Assembly: GCF_029867415.1 (NCBI RefSeq)
Contig: NW_026705454.1
Coordinates: forward strand, 186,001-250,000
Length of the DNA: 64,000 nucleotides
Reading direction: 5' to 3'
Source: Vicia villosa
Taxonomy: Eukaryota; Streptophyta; Magnoliopsida; Fabales; Fabaceae
Positions 45,551 through 57,510 of this stretch are shown here, piece after piece; within the stretch, counting starts at the first letter, position 1; every line of letters starts with the position of its first letter. The position numbers and the translations under genes are program-made. The notes beneath the pieces are model-generated. The model was not told where the DNA came from and made no database searches. It worked only from the letters and a program-made list of their open reading frames with translations.

Positions 45551-48500
45551 TGTCGCTACCGCGAAAAATGGAATCAGAGTCGCCACTAATATATTCATCC
45601 CATCGCGGGAAAGGAATATCAGAAACCTAACTCAAAACAAGAACAAAGGTCTTTTGACCAGAGAACGGGGTACGGGAGTCGGTTACGCAAGGGGAAGGTG
45701 CTAGCACCCCTCACGCCCATCGTACTCGATGGTATCCACCTATGTTTGTTTCTATCTAAAGGGTGTATACTATGTCTAAAACCTAAATGCGAATGAATGC
45801 AAAAGAAATACGGGGAAAAGAAGGAATTATTTACAAGTGTGTTCGCTTAGGCCCCGCGACCCAATGCCTACGTATCCTTTTCAGGAATCAGAACGACCGT
45901 AGTTCGGCTCCATAGTTTCCATTTGTTTTGTGTTTTTTAATTGAACAGAGGTTAAGGTCACAATCCACGATGCTCGACCTTTGGAGACTTATACGCCTAG
46001 TTGGGAAAGGACTTAACTTGTTCTTAAGCGCCTAACAAGGCAAAAGAATGAACTTGGGTTTGTGTTTTTTATGTAACTACATGATGAACAAAACCCAATA
46101 CAAGGTTTCGCACCACTTCGTCACTTTGTTTTAATTCGAGCCTTTATTAAGTGTTTTAAATGTTTTTGATTAGGTATTTTTTAAGGGAATTTACTTTGCG
46201 ATTAGAATCACATAAAATGTATAATGATCGAGAAGCAGATTAGGGAATGAATCCCACTCACTTCTATCCCATTATATAATGTTCAAGAAACAGATTAGGG
46301 AATGAATCCCACTCATTTCTATCCCATTAACTAATGTTTGAGAAACAGATTAGGGAATGAATCCCACTCATTTCTCTCCCATTAAGTAGTGACCGAGAAA
46401 CAGATTAGGGAATGAATCCCACTCATTTCTATGCCACTAAGTGATTGAGAAACAGATTAGGGAATGAATCCCACTCATTTCTCTATCACTCTCTTAATGT
46501 GATTCGCCTCTTTATTTATTAATGTTTTAAAGTTGAAAAGAAAAAGAATGAACAAAAGGGAACTAACCTATTCTCTAATCTAAGTTATTCTAATCTAAGT
46601 CTAATGGCCCTAAGGTCAAGGATAACTATCCTAACCTATCTCAATTCCTCTTAACAAAGACGGAAGAGTCTAAGGGAACATGGCAAAAGAAGGGAGTTAC
46701 AACTCCAACAAGATGAGAAGAGAGCCCTAGGGCAGTAGCAAACCAAGAAAATAAGTGTCCCAAATCAAACACAAAAGCATCATGACATCACACGAAAATA
46801 TTCACAAAGAGTTACCAAAGTATCGCGTAAATCGTCACTTAACAATTAGCGAACAAACATCCATTAATCAAAACAAAAAGCAAATGAAAACATGAAAAAA
46901 GATTAAAGTCAGTAGCTATTAGTTCATTTATAGGTCCAAGACCTTATACCAATCTATGTTAGTCAATTAACTTGAAACAAACAAAGTTCTAACAAAACTA
47001 TACAAAACTAGGTCAAAACTAGTTAATAGAATTCAAATTAGGAGTGAAGTTAGAAAGATGTACTTACATGGTGGAAGTCAGTAGCTAATGACCTCTAAAA
47101 GGTGTCTAAGCAATCACAAAACAAGTCAAGAAGTTTCATACAAAATTATAGGTCATTCGGACAAATTATGGTGCGATCGTTAACCAAAGGCGAGTTATTT
47201 ACAAGTAAAAAAGAAAAATCAAGTAAAATAAGAAAACATGACTTGAAAAATTCAACTCCAGGTCTTAGGACCTCTAAACATCCCTACTTATATGTACAAA
47301 AAGAAACTAAGTCAATTGCATGAATGCAAAGCAAATTATAGGTCAAATTCACATGGTTATCCGTTTAGGAACGCACATAAATCGGGTATAGAAAATCTAA
47401 TGAAAACCTAACCAAAACATAGAATTAAACTTTTATTTTTTCCACACAATATGGTATATGAGCCTACTGATATCACACAAAAAATGGCAATCAAATTCTA
47501 CTCCTAAGGTATTAAACAAAATTAATTTGCAAAACCGATCAAACTTAAAGACACAATGAACATGTTGAAAGAAAATGATTTATTAAAAACAACAAACTAA
47601 GTTCTAAAAATCTAACAAAAATATCAAAAATTTCTACACACATTATTCTATTTAAAACACATTTTTATTGATTTTTTATTTGAAGGAAAACTGGTTTACG
47701 AATTAAAAGTTAGAGGGAAAACAAATTTAAACAAAAATGCAACTCTGCCTAGCCAGGGGGTGTGTTAGTAAAGTAGTTTGAATTAGAAACTAGTCATAAG
47801 TAGAAGCTGGGCCTGATAACGGGGGTGTGGAGAGTGAAAACGCTAAGCCCAGGTTAATAGAACAAGCTCGTGGCCCACATTGAAACATCCTACATTACTT
47901 TCATTTTTATTATTTAGCATATGCATTATATTCATAGTCTCAGCATTAAAATGTGACATAGAGAAATGTCATGCACAATATATCAATGGGTCAAGCTTCA
48001 TTAAGTGACTAAAAGACAAAAATAATCTTCAGCCAATCACGATCCGCCACATAGCCATGCCAATCATATGAATGAGACAAACAAACACAAAATAATGGGA
48101 AACGAGCCAATGGATGGGCGACACATATGCAATCGGTGAGAGAAAAGGGGACAGAGATTCAGACGCCGGAGCTCCGCTCCGGTCGTCTTCTCCGGCGGCT
48201 TCCACGGCGGATCCAGACCATATTTCTCAGAAATACAAAAAGCCAACGTCTTCCTCATCGGAATTTCACGCTGGTTACGGATCCGGTGTCCAATTTCACC
48301 AAGCCTGCCGCTATTACGCAAACTGAGGGCATCAAGTAAACCCTAACATGAACTAAATTCACCAAAGCTCAATTTAAACATATCACTGCACTCACAGTCG
48401 ATCATAGGAGACGAAAATGTGACTCAAGCATTCAAACAATCATCATCTTAGCGAAAACGAAATTGAATTCAAGAATCCACAAATTCCATACAAATGCAAC

Positions 48501-50528
48501 AAACACTTGAAAACATGGTGGTACTAATTCCTAACCCAATCCCTGATGACGGGTTCCAGGCCTATACATGCTTCTAATGCCATGGAAAGAATCACTTACT
48601 TGGGGAGAATATTGATCAAGATTTGAGGAGAAATCCGAGTACTCTTTTGTTCTTTGAAGAAGATGAATGCGAAGCTTTTCGAGATATATGCCTATCCGAG
48701 AAATAAACTCGGATTTGTTGAAAATTCGAACTTGACCAATCCACTAGTAATGAAGAAGGTGATGGATCTTGAGATGCGTATCCATGGAGAAAGATCCGGA
48801 TTCTTGAATAGGAGTGTGGAGAGTGATGGTTGGTCAAGAATGAAGGAGGTGGTTGAAGAAGAATGGGAGTTTGTGGTGGTGGTGGAAAAAAGTGGTTATG
48901 GTGGTTAGAGAGAAGAGAGAATGAGCAAGAGTGAATGATGGGTGAGAGGTTTTTGAAAACTGGAAAAATGAGAAAGGTCCCTCGTGTGTGAGATGTGTAG
49001 AGTTTTTATAGTGAGAGTGTGGGTGTATGGTATGGAGTGTTGTAGTGTAATATATTCTTTTACAAACTTAATGAACAAGGAGTGTATACTTGTGGTATGT
49101 TTTATGTAAGCTTTTTGCATTCAGTGAGGTTGCATGGGCAATTGGGGTGGTGCCGTGGTATGCTGCAGTATTTTTCTGACTTGGTGTTTTTGTTGTTGTG
49201 GCCATGATGCTCACTTTGTGCTCACATATTATTAGTTAGGGCTTACCGTTGGGCTCGATTTTTGTACCACAGTGAAGAAGACATGGAATAGCAAAGGTTT
49301 CATGTTGGAGATCTCTTGAAATAAAGCTTTGAAGTATGAGCAATATGATCAAAAGTATGTTGAATCCTCATTGCATGGGCCTGCATGAGCGTGGCTTGGA
49401 ACTGTGCCTTTGTTTTGGCCAAACGTGACTCGACGAAGTCATAACTTCAAGGCTCGATAAATGATTCAACTCCTATCAAAATTGCTTAATTCTTGAACCA
49501 ATGGATAGACAACATGGGGATGAAGAGATCCATACTAAGTTTGCACTTTGTGGGCCTTTATATTTCTCTAAAATCAATCTCAAAGTCAGCACACCACGTG
49601 CTTGATCATTTGCATGCGATGGCGAAAAAACTGCCTGGAAACTTGCCCTGATCCAGCGGTAATCTTCCCACTTTGAGCTTCTATATCTCTTGATCCTTGC
49701 CCCATATGGAAAAACTCCCAACTACAATATTGTAGAGGGCCATGAAAGGAACAATGTTGCTCTTGAACTTGTCTCGAAATAAGGCCTAGATCCCTGTGTA
49801 AATATGACCTGAAGTCAGCTGCCCAGCTAAATTTTAGAATTTCAAAACTCCCCAAATTTTTCTAAGTGTTAGAACTTTCTATTTGTGGCAAGATCAATTT
49901 TTAACTAACTTTCCATATTTGGCAACTTTGAATATTTCTTGATTTTATTTTGTTCCATTGACTTTCTTTGCCCGATTTTCCACCGAAAGTCAACATTTGA
50001 CAACTGACTTTGACTTTGACCAAAAGTCGACATTTCTGATTTTTTCTGATTTTCGATGAATTTCCCGATTAATCTGCTTCTGCTCTAATTCTTAATCAGC
50101 TTTCAACCAAATAAACTCCGGTGAATGATATTTCTTCAAGACAGCCATATTTTGCATCCACATCCATTTTTCGGATTAATCAATGACCCGAAAGTCAACA
50201 GGGTTGGCTTTGGTCAGAAAAACCCTAGTTTGACGATCCTGATGGATCTGAAGCCTGTATCATTTAATATGAACCCTGTCTTGGAGAGAGTGAAATCCTG
50301 ATCTTTAGGGGAACTTCCATGAGAATAGTATTGTGCAGTCAAGTCCTCAATCTTTCTCTTTTGCTCACAGATACCCCACACATTGAACCTCTTTTTCTCC
50401 GGTTTTCTTGGATAGTGACAGTGATATGGATGAATGCCTTGGATGAATGGCCTATATGAAGTATGTGTATGAATGTGATGTGAAAGCCATTTGGGAATAA
50501 ATAAGTGGGCAAATTTTGGGGTGCAACA
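45551..50528 (-). repeat. Ogre LTR (right; 5' LTR)
   Basis: 4,978 bp, nearly identical to the left LTR. I saw about nine differences, including two single-base length changes (near 28108 and 32767 in the left copy). As the 5' LTR it holds the element's promoter; I could not fix a TATA box or start site. Confidence 0.96.
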
Positions 50529-50533
50529 GTATC

Positions 50534-52560
50534 TAATTTACCATGCATGATGATCCAAACAAAATGATGAATATTTTCAGGTAACTTTAGGTTGCAAATC
50601 TAAAACCTAGTCATTGTCTGAACATGTGGTGGATTGGGATATAAAGTTAACCAATAATAAGTTGATATTGTAGAATAAGTACATGATACTTAAGAGTCCC
50701 AAACAACAATATCATCTAATTTTTCATTAGTAAAGACATTAGACATCTCCATTTTTATGACCTGAGAAAGATGGGTGTAAATAATGTCAAAATTCCAAGT
50801 ACCATAATTGCAAACATACCTATGATACGTAGGTGTGTATCCTACTCATACATCGAAGGAATTATGTTACAAATTCTACCATTTGGGATCCATTTATCAT
50901 ACCAAATAGAAATGTCTCATCTCCCTACTCTAGTGATAAAACTAAATTTGAGAGCCTCAACTGCTTTGGCAATAGAATGCCATGTGTATGGTACTCCATG
51001 GTAATTATTTGCCTCTAGGATGTAGGCTATAAAATCATATCTAGTTGATAATAACTGAACCAGTAACTTGTCAGGATTGGAAAGAAATTCTCAAACATGT
51101 TTACCCAACATGGAAACATCAATAAGTCTATCTCTCCAGATGCTAAGACCACCTCCAGTATAAGGTTGAGTTATGGTATCTCATTTAACCCACTGACTAG
51201 ATTTTCCTCCCAAACATACTGTCTTATATAAGAATCAATCTAACTACAAATTCCTTTTGGAAGCCACAAATTATTCATGGTATAAATAGACATAGAACTA
51301 AGAACAGGCTTAGCAAAAGTCATCCTCTCAGGCCTACTAAGAAGCCTACTTTTCTATCTAGCTAAACAAGAATTAATTTTACCAAAGATAAAGGATAAAT
51401 TCACATCTATGACCCTACTAGAAAGCAAAGAAAATCAAGATATTTACCAATATTAAATGTATGATAGAAGTTAATCATCTGTTCAAATTTCATTACCTTT
51501 GTTTGTGATAAATTCTTAGAGGAAATGAATATAGAATTATGGACATTAATCTTCATACTAGAGGCTTTGAAAAAAGTTTAAAGTACTTTATTAACTAGCC
51601 TAACTTGAGAAGTTTTGGCTCTTGTAAAGAGTAAACAATCATCTACAAATAAGAGATAAGAAAACAATACTTCATTTAGATCACCAACTAGTAACCAAGG
51701 AATAATGACAATATTTATTAGCTGAGAGAGGTAATCCTAAATAGGTATGTGTAAGTTAAAGATAGGAGATGCATAAATAGAAGTGCAACACCAAACCTCA
51801 TCCTTATGCTAAATAAGGAAACTAATAGCTTGATGCATGCTATCCAAAATCGTAATAGTTATATTTTTAACACAAGAAAGTATCCAAATACCACCAGAGT
51901 GACCACTAGCTTCTTGAATTTCAACATGTTTATAATTTAAGGAGCTCCAAAAGGCTCTAAGAATGTAATAGTTGTGTGTTTTGATAAAATCCCTAGAATG
52001 GCACCTAGTGCTGCTATTAAAGTCTCCAATAATGTTCCAAGACATGACTGAACTGTTTTGAAACTAATCCATAAAAATCATGTTTTGAGAAATGAACAAA
52101 ACCCTAATGGCTACATTGCCATTTTATCAAAAGGGGATGTTGGGACTTCATCAATATTATGTTGATCAAGATTGACACTATTGTCTTGCATATTATTGTT
52201 GGGTAGTTTATTCATGTCTCATGATTCTTCAAACATAATAATGCAATTTTGTGTTATAGCCTCACAATTAATTGTTGATTTAATACCAAAAACAACCTCA
52301 TATGAATTATAATTTTGTCTCATGAATATACTATCTTGGTTAGTGTATCATGCATTGGGATGAAAATTAGCTTCACTAGCTTGATGCCTTTTGTGGGGGG
52401 GTATATTTGGATCATTGGATTGGATAGAAATAATATGTAACACAAAAATATCACACGGTTTACTTGGTTTTCTTTTTTTATGATCCAAATCAATTATGTA
52501 ATGTTATATTTGTGGAAGTCCTACACTAGGAGCCCTCGCCCAAGATTTATATCAATCAGG
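50534..52560 (-). mobile_element. LINE, 5' portion (endonuclease and RT, internal deletion)
   Basis: On the minus strand ORF2 begins near 52045. It shows an AP-endonuclease start with RDFIKTHN and EIQEASGHSGGIWILSC, then ILDSMHQAISFLI and PWLLVGDLNEVLF. The last motif runs directly into SYLLFVDDCLLFTRA, the reverse transcriptase active site (FVDD), so the segment between endonuclease and the RT core is missing at about 51670. RT C-terminal text follows (SSMKINVHNSIFIS), then TWHSIAKAVEALKF, with many stops. Left of 52100 the minus strand has ORF1-like debris (PHKRHQASEANFHPN). It ends at the Ogre site inside the zf-RVT region and continues at 28099. Confidence 0.75.
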
Positions 52561-52979
52561 CGATGACTTGGAAACTAGCCCAGAGTTATCCATGATGTGT
52601 GAGTCAAGAAAGAGGGAGATTATTCTTTACACCCTAAATAGCATAACACTCACTACGGTCTTTGCACACGACTAACCATAACCATACGCATGCTCCCAAG
52701 AATCGTCGGTCATAAGCAGGGCCTTTCACCTCATATGAGCATGAATCCTAAACTACCTAAAAACACCAATGTACTCGACTTTTAACCATCGAGTGAAATC
52801 CCTAACCATTATATTATGTTATAAACATACTAAGGCCTCTGAGTCTCCGTGCTACGCACACCTGTACTTTTGACCATTACAGTGGCACCCCTGGTAAAAC
52901 TAACATGTGTCACATCCTTTTTATCACCATCACCCTTTCCGTTGTTACCTTTCACTTCTATATTTAGTCACCTTTAGCT

Positions 52980-54060
52980 ATGGTTAATAGTGGAGCTCCA
53001 TCCTATACGCTATAAGATACCGACGGTAGTGGTGATGTCGATGCTCTGGGCGAGATGGACACCACCATGGATGAATTACACCGATAGAACCAGACGTTGA
53101 AAGAGAAGTCCACAACATTAGACAACGCCAACAAGATTCTAACCTTTTGGAGGAGAATGAATTGTTATACCCTCAACCACTCTCCGAAGAGATATGGGGG
53201 CGCCTATCCCAAAGGGTTTTAAACCTCCCTCGTTGGCCAAGTTTTATGGGCACAACAATCCTTACGAGCACATTGCCTCCATCAATACGTAGATGACCAT
53301 CATAGGAATTCTCGAATCTGTGAAATGCAAGATGTTATTAGGAACTTTCAGGGACACCACCCTTAGATGATATATGGGTTTACCCCATACTTCTATCATT
53401 AACTATTAAGAACTGGTAAAGAAACTAGTACACCAGTTTTCTACCAACATTCATAGGAAAATGTCCACTACCAGTCTGTTTAATATATACCACGGTCCAT
53501 CGGATTCAGAGAGGAACTATTTCTCCCACTTCAAAGAAGCCACCATTAGGGTCGTCCCAATAAACCAAGAAACGTTTATGGAGGCATTCCAAAATGGACT
53601 TAAGGAGGGACACTTCAACGAGTCTCTCGCCCTGAAGCCATCGTTGTCATTTGTAGAAGTGGTAAGCAGAGTTAAGTGCTACATAAAGGGTAAAGAAAGC
53701 AATGCCGAAAATAAGGCACACGGCGTCAAGGAGCGTGTTCCCAACGCCGAGAGTTCACACCACTAAAGGAAGAGCAATTATACCTCTCCTATAAAGGACA
53801 AGACAACGTTTAAAAGGGTAGGCAAGGCGACATATAACTTCACTCCTTTGAACACTCGCCATGAGCAAATATGGTGCTAGTTACACCACTTACACAAGAT
53901 CCCTATGCTTTTTCCCCCTAAGGGAGATGTGATTGTTTCTGAACCAGGAAGATGGTGCAATTTCCACAAGGTGAAGGGACATCATATGGAGTAGTACTAT
54001 CAGCTCAAGAAGGAAATTGAAAGACTACTATAAGAGGGACACCTAAAAAGTATGTAAAGG
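52980..54060 (+). pseudogene. Tat-type gag remnant
   Basis: Across frames and stops the plus strand gives AYPKGFKPPSLAKFYGHNNP, then YEHIASINT, LLGTFRDTTLR and YMGLPHTSI. An open stretch at 53461-53766 follows, with MSTTSLFNIYHGPSDSERNY and MEAFQNGLKEGHFNESLALK, ending VKCYIKGKESNAENKA. This is the retrotransposon gag domain of plant Tat elements. A later WCNFHKVKGHHME-like piece (about 53950-53990) is the zinc-knuckle zone. At least five stops interrupt the frame, so no protein is made. Confidence 0.8.
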
Positions 54061-54099
54061 GAAACTTCTCCCATTTTTTATACAAGTCTAGCTCGCGTG

Positions 54100-54830
54100 G
54101 GCAAGATGATATTGGTAGCCTGAACCCCAACAAAGCCAAAGAGGCATCTCAGGAAGAGGACATCAAGGTTGCGCGTTATACGATCAACACTACAGTAGAA
54201 AGGTTCGCCGAGAGGGGAGCTAGCTCTGCCATATAAAGGCACGTGTTTCAGATCCTGGGTGTAGAAAACTTCTCTGAGGTCAAGGCTAAAGGCAAGCATC
54301 AAGCACCAAAAGCTACAATCACCTTCTTAAAGAAAGATGCAACTGGAATTCACTCTTATAATGTTGGTCCTATGGTTCTCGTCGACTAAGGGAATTCTAG
54401 TGGACTTTGCCTCAACTCAGAAGACCTAAATCCTTTCACTCTCATAATGTTGGATCACCATGAAAATGTAGGATTCAACTTCAAGTCCATTTTTCATGGG
54501 TTTTGAGGTCTTACCAACTTCAAGTCCACTTTTCTTGGTGATCCAACATTATGAGAGTGAATCCAACATTTTGAAAGACTTTGCCTCAACTCAGAAGACC
54601 TAAATCCTTTCAAAGGATCAATGGTTGGATTCTCTGAAGAATAGGTACAGGTAAAGGAATATATCACCTTGAGGATCACCTTTCAAGAAGAGGATCAAGC
54701 TAAAGAGATACAGGTTAGGTAGCTAGTTATTGATGTCCATTCATCCTATAATATGATAATAGGGCGACAACCTTTAACCGACAAGGCGCAGCCTTGTCTA
54801 CTCTGTATCAATGCATAAATTACGCATTCC
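54100..54830 (+). pseudogene. Tat-type protease region remnant, locally rearranged
   Basis: The plus strand gives YTINTTVERFAERGASS and ATITFLKKDATGIHSYN before the break and, after it, QEEDQAKEIQVR, LVIDVHSSYNMIIGRQPL and SPMGEYGLSKEIKISPK. The YNxIIGRxxL motif closes the retroviral-type protease of Tat elements. Between them the catalytic segment is destroyed by a palindromic duplication (54403-54612). Several stops are present. Confidence 0.65.
54403..54612. repeat. Nested inverted and direct duplication
   Basis: 54436-54460 and 54536-54560 are perfect 25 bp inverted copies (TCACTCTCATAATGTTGGAT start). 54403-54438 and 54577-54612 are perfect 36 bp direct copies (GACTTTGCCTCAACTCAGAA start). 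A short AACTTCAAGTCCA pair lies between them. The arrangement looks like a template-switch product. Confidence 0.9.
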
Positions 54831-55309
54831 CCAATGGGTGAGTATGGTTTATCTAAGGAGATCAAGATATCGCCAAAAAGTGTTATGCAGAAAGCCTCAA
54901 GTTGAAGAGAATACACACTCAAGGTGGGAAGGCCACAAAGGTAAGCTAAGGAATAAAGCTACCAAAGGAAGTCCACAAAGGCAAGGAAACCTCCTCCCTA
55001 ACCTTGAAGGAGGTTGAAGGCTAAAGGTTCAAGAGATATATCCCTTGAAGAGGTCAACATAACTATCATATGTTTTTATTTAATATTGTTTTATTATTTT
55101 ATTTTTATTGGCGAGTATTGTATCTCTTCCAATTGTATAGAACAAGTTACTTTAAGGGGTGCACTCTTTTCCCGTTTTTGCGCTCTTATAGAAGGCTAGG
55201 GTTTTTAACGAGGCACCTCACTTTTAATTATGTTAAATTCCTTATATTTGGCTATCCATCTCTTTGCAGGAAACTTAAGAGTTTGAGAGAAAATTTCCCA
55301 TATGGGCGA

Positions 55310-55562
55310 TTAGAATTCGTCCATAAAGGCGGTCAATTGTTGGATCCTTAAGTGGGATCCTTTCCACCCAATAAGGCGATCAAATTTCTGGACCCCTAAG
55401 TGGGATCCTTGCCACCCAATTAGGAAATCAAATAGATGGACCCCTAAGTGTGATCCTTGCTGCCCAATGAGACGACCAAGTTGCTCGATCCTTAAGTGGA
55501 ATCCTTGTCTCCCAATGAGGCGATTAAATCGTTGGATCCTTAAGTGGGATCCTTATCGCCTA
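55310..55562 (+). repeat. 48 bp tandem repeat in the Tat LTR
   Basis: AAGTGGGATCC-like anchors recur at 55350, 55398, 55446, 55494 and 55542, exactly 48 bp apart. Units contain GGATCCTTAAGTGGGATCC, a near-palindrome on GGATCC, and CACCCAATAAGGCGATCAA. Confidence 0.93.
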
Positions 55563-55565
55563 ATG

Positions 55566-57468
55566 TGTAACACCCTTCTAATACCCCGCATAAATAATAA
55601 ATAATAATCAGAGTAAACATGAAAAAGGGAATTACAACTTCCAAATAATTAAACAATAATACTCATGTCATGCCATAAAAGAGAACGTCAACCAAATTTA
55701 TTCAGATCATCATGTTTAACACAGCGGAATTATCTTTAACATCTGAATAACAAACAGCCAAGTCACAGACTTAAAACGTTAACATAACAATCCATCCAAA
55801 ATAAAAAGTTTAACAAGTAACTCTAAACGACGCCCCCAGTGTTACACGACCAGAGCATGACACGGACCCAACTGACTCTAACGAACTACTTGACGAGCTA
55901 ATCCTCACCAAGTACGAGAGCTACTCCTCAATCTGAAAAATAACAACAGTAAGGGTGAGTCTCATTCACATTTAACTAATGTTATAAGATATAGATAATA
56001 AAATATCATTTCACATGCCATTCACCCAATCACAGTTATGATCAGATTCAAACCATACAATCAGCAAGCAAACAACCAGATTAACACATATTATAACATT
56101 GGACAATCTTCCATTCATGTTATAATAGCAAAACAGCCTAATGTAATGCAACTACATGCATGTGGTACCAAAATCTGGGATAACCCAACTCACCGACCCA
56201 CCATCGTCAAGGATACGGTAACACCCACTCACTAATTCCACACAATGGGATTTAGCTACCACTGATCCACCATCGTCAAGGACCAGCCACAAAATGATTA
56301 TGAATGCATGCATCAACCATAACATGCTCATCACCCACATACATCGATCAATGTCATAATCATCAATAAAACACATACTTCATACCAACAATACATATAT
56401 AATAAACACCAGTTATAACCACATCATCATACAGGTAAGACATTCATTAGTGTACCTATAAGCATATCCCACCACAACAAATAAGATCGAGTGTTTTAAA
56501 AATAATTCAAGCCACAACTCAAAACACCATTTGATTATATAAATTATTTGATTAGCTTCACTGTACTCGAAACGGCACCAAAATCCGGTTTACAGTTTAA
56601 AAGTTACACCTTTTTAAACTTTTCCAAAACGGCCTGTCGCATCAACTAACAGCACGCGGCGCCACACACATTCGCGGCGCGGAACGAATCGGAACAACGC
56701 CTTCGCGGCGCAAACAAGGTTTCGCAGCGCGGAACGAGAAGAAACTACGCCTTCGCGGCGCGGCCATACTCTTGCGGCGCGTACTGAGCACAACAAAACT
56801 TCCTGGCCTTCTGCCAAGCAGTTCGCGGCGCCAACTCCTGGACGCGGCGCGAACTGGCGATTTCCAGCGCTCCGAATAGCAGAAAACAGCCTGCGATTTC
56901 GTCCTTCTTTCACCGAATCACTACCAAACCAATCTCACTCAAAGCAGATTTCGCATACAGTGAAATAACACATATTATAACACATTTATAATACATTCAA
57001 CCATCCAATTATCACCATACATGATCAATACAATTCATTATAAATCAATTCTCTCAAAAACCTAACATTTCTACAACCTAAGCATAACCCAATTGATCCG
57101 AATAACGCGATCAAATTCTATCATACTACCTATAATCCCATAATAGAAGATAAACGGAAGAGTCCCCCCTTACCTGAAGGTTGATTCTTCGCTCTTCCTC
57201 GCGTCGCACTTCTTCGCTCTTCTCCTCTTTTCACGTTCAGACTTCTTTTCCCAAAATGCTGTAATTCTCTCTATTCCACAACTCCTTCTATTTTATGAAA
57301 ATAAGCTTATCATTAGTAATGGGCTTCACCACTGACACCCCCCTTCTACTACAAGCGACACTGGCCCATTAGCCTCATTATTTCCATTATTCTCAGTTAA
57401 CTCAAATAATTCTAATATTTAATCCAAAAATTAATTAAATTAAATAAAGAATTTTATGGGGTGTTACA
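55566..57468 (-). repeat. Tekay LTR (left; 3' LTR)
   Basis: 1,903 bp, about a dozen differences from the right LTR by eye. It includes a CpG-rich zone at 56655-56850 with eight CGCGGCGC-type copies, two of them decayed (CGCAGCGC near 56727 and TGCGGCGC near 56773). Confidence 0.95.
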
Positions 57469-57485
57469 ACTCTCCCCCACTAGAA
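57469..57485 (-). other. Tekay polypurine tract
   Basis: The minus strand reads TAGTGGGGGAGAGT immediately before the 3' LTR. Confidence 0.8.
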
Positions 57486-57510
57486 AAGTTTTCGTCCTCG
57501 AAAACATACC

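Larger units (their letters stand above)
28100..50528 (-). mobile_element. Ogre LTR retrotransposon, complete, 22.4 kb
   Basis: Two ~4,980 bp LTRs (TGTCGCTACC...GGGGTGCAACA) enclose ORF1, gag-pro, an intron, RT-RNH-aRNH-INT and a long 3' UTR with a tandem array, all on the minus strand. A perfect 5 bp duplication GTATC flanks it (28095-28099, 50529-50533). Size, 5 kb LTRs, an extra ORF before gag, the intron between protease and RT, and a second archaeal-type RNase H are the known hallmarks of Ogre (Ty3/gypsy, Tat lineage) in legumes. Three in-frame stops make this copy defective in ORF1 and gag, although the pol exon is open. It inserted into a LINE. LTRs differ at about nine sites by eye, so it is very young. 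Confidence 0.96.
52600..55565 (+). mobile_element. Degraded Tat-type Ty3/gypsy retrotransposon, main part
   Basis: Plus strand. A 5' LTR remnant ends near 52880 (TTGACCATTACA) and is followed by a PBS-like TGGCACCCCTGG. Gag and protease remnants follow. From about 55070 comes LTR-like text (GTGCACTCTTTTCCC, TTTTTAACGAGGC, usual in Tat/Ogre LTRs) with a 48 bp array. RT, RNase H and integrase are absent, deleted between protease and the 3' LTR. A Tekay element inserted at 55566, and the 3' LTR resumes at 63922. The 5' LTR is only ~280 bp here, so its start is lost. The order LTR-PBS-gag-pro-LTR is clear; exact outer ends are not. Confidence 0.7.

Noticed and set aside
56614..56913. 99-codon Arg-rich frame in the Tekay LTR
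   Set aside because: Created by the GC-rich CGCGGCGC cluster; repeated in the other LTR at 63062-63361; no family motif.
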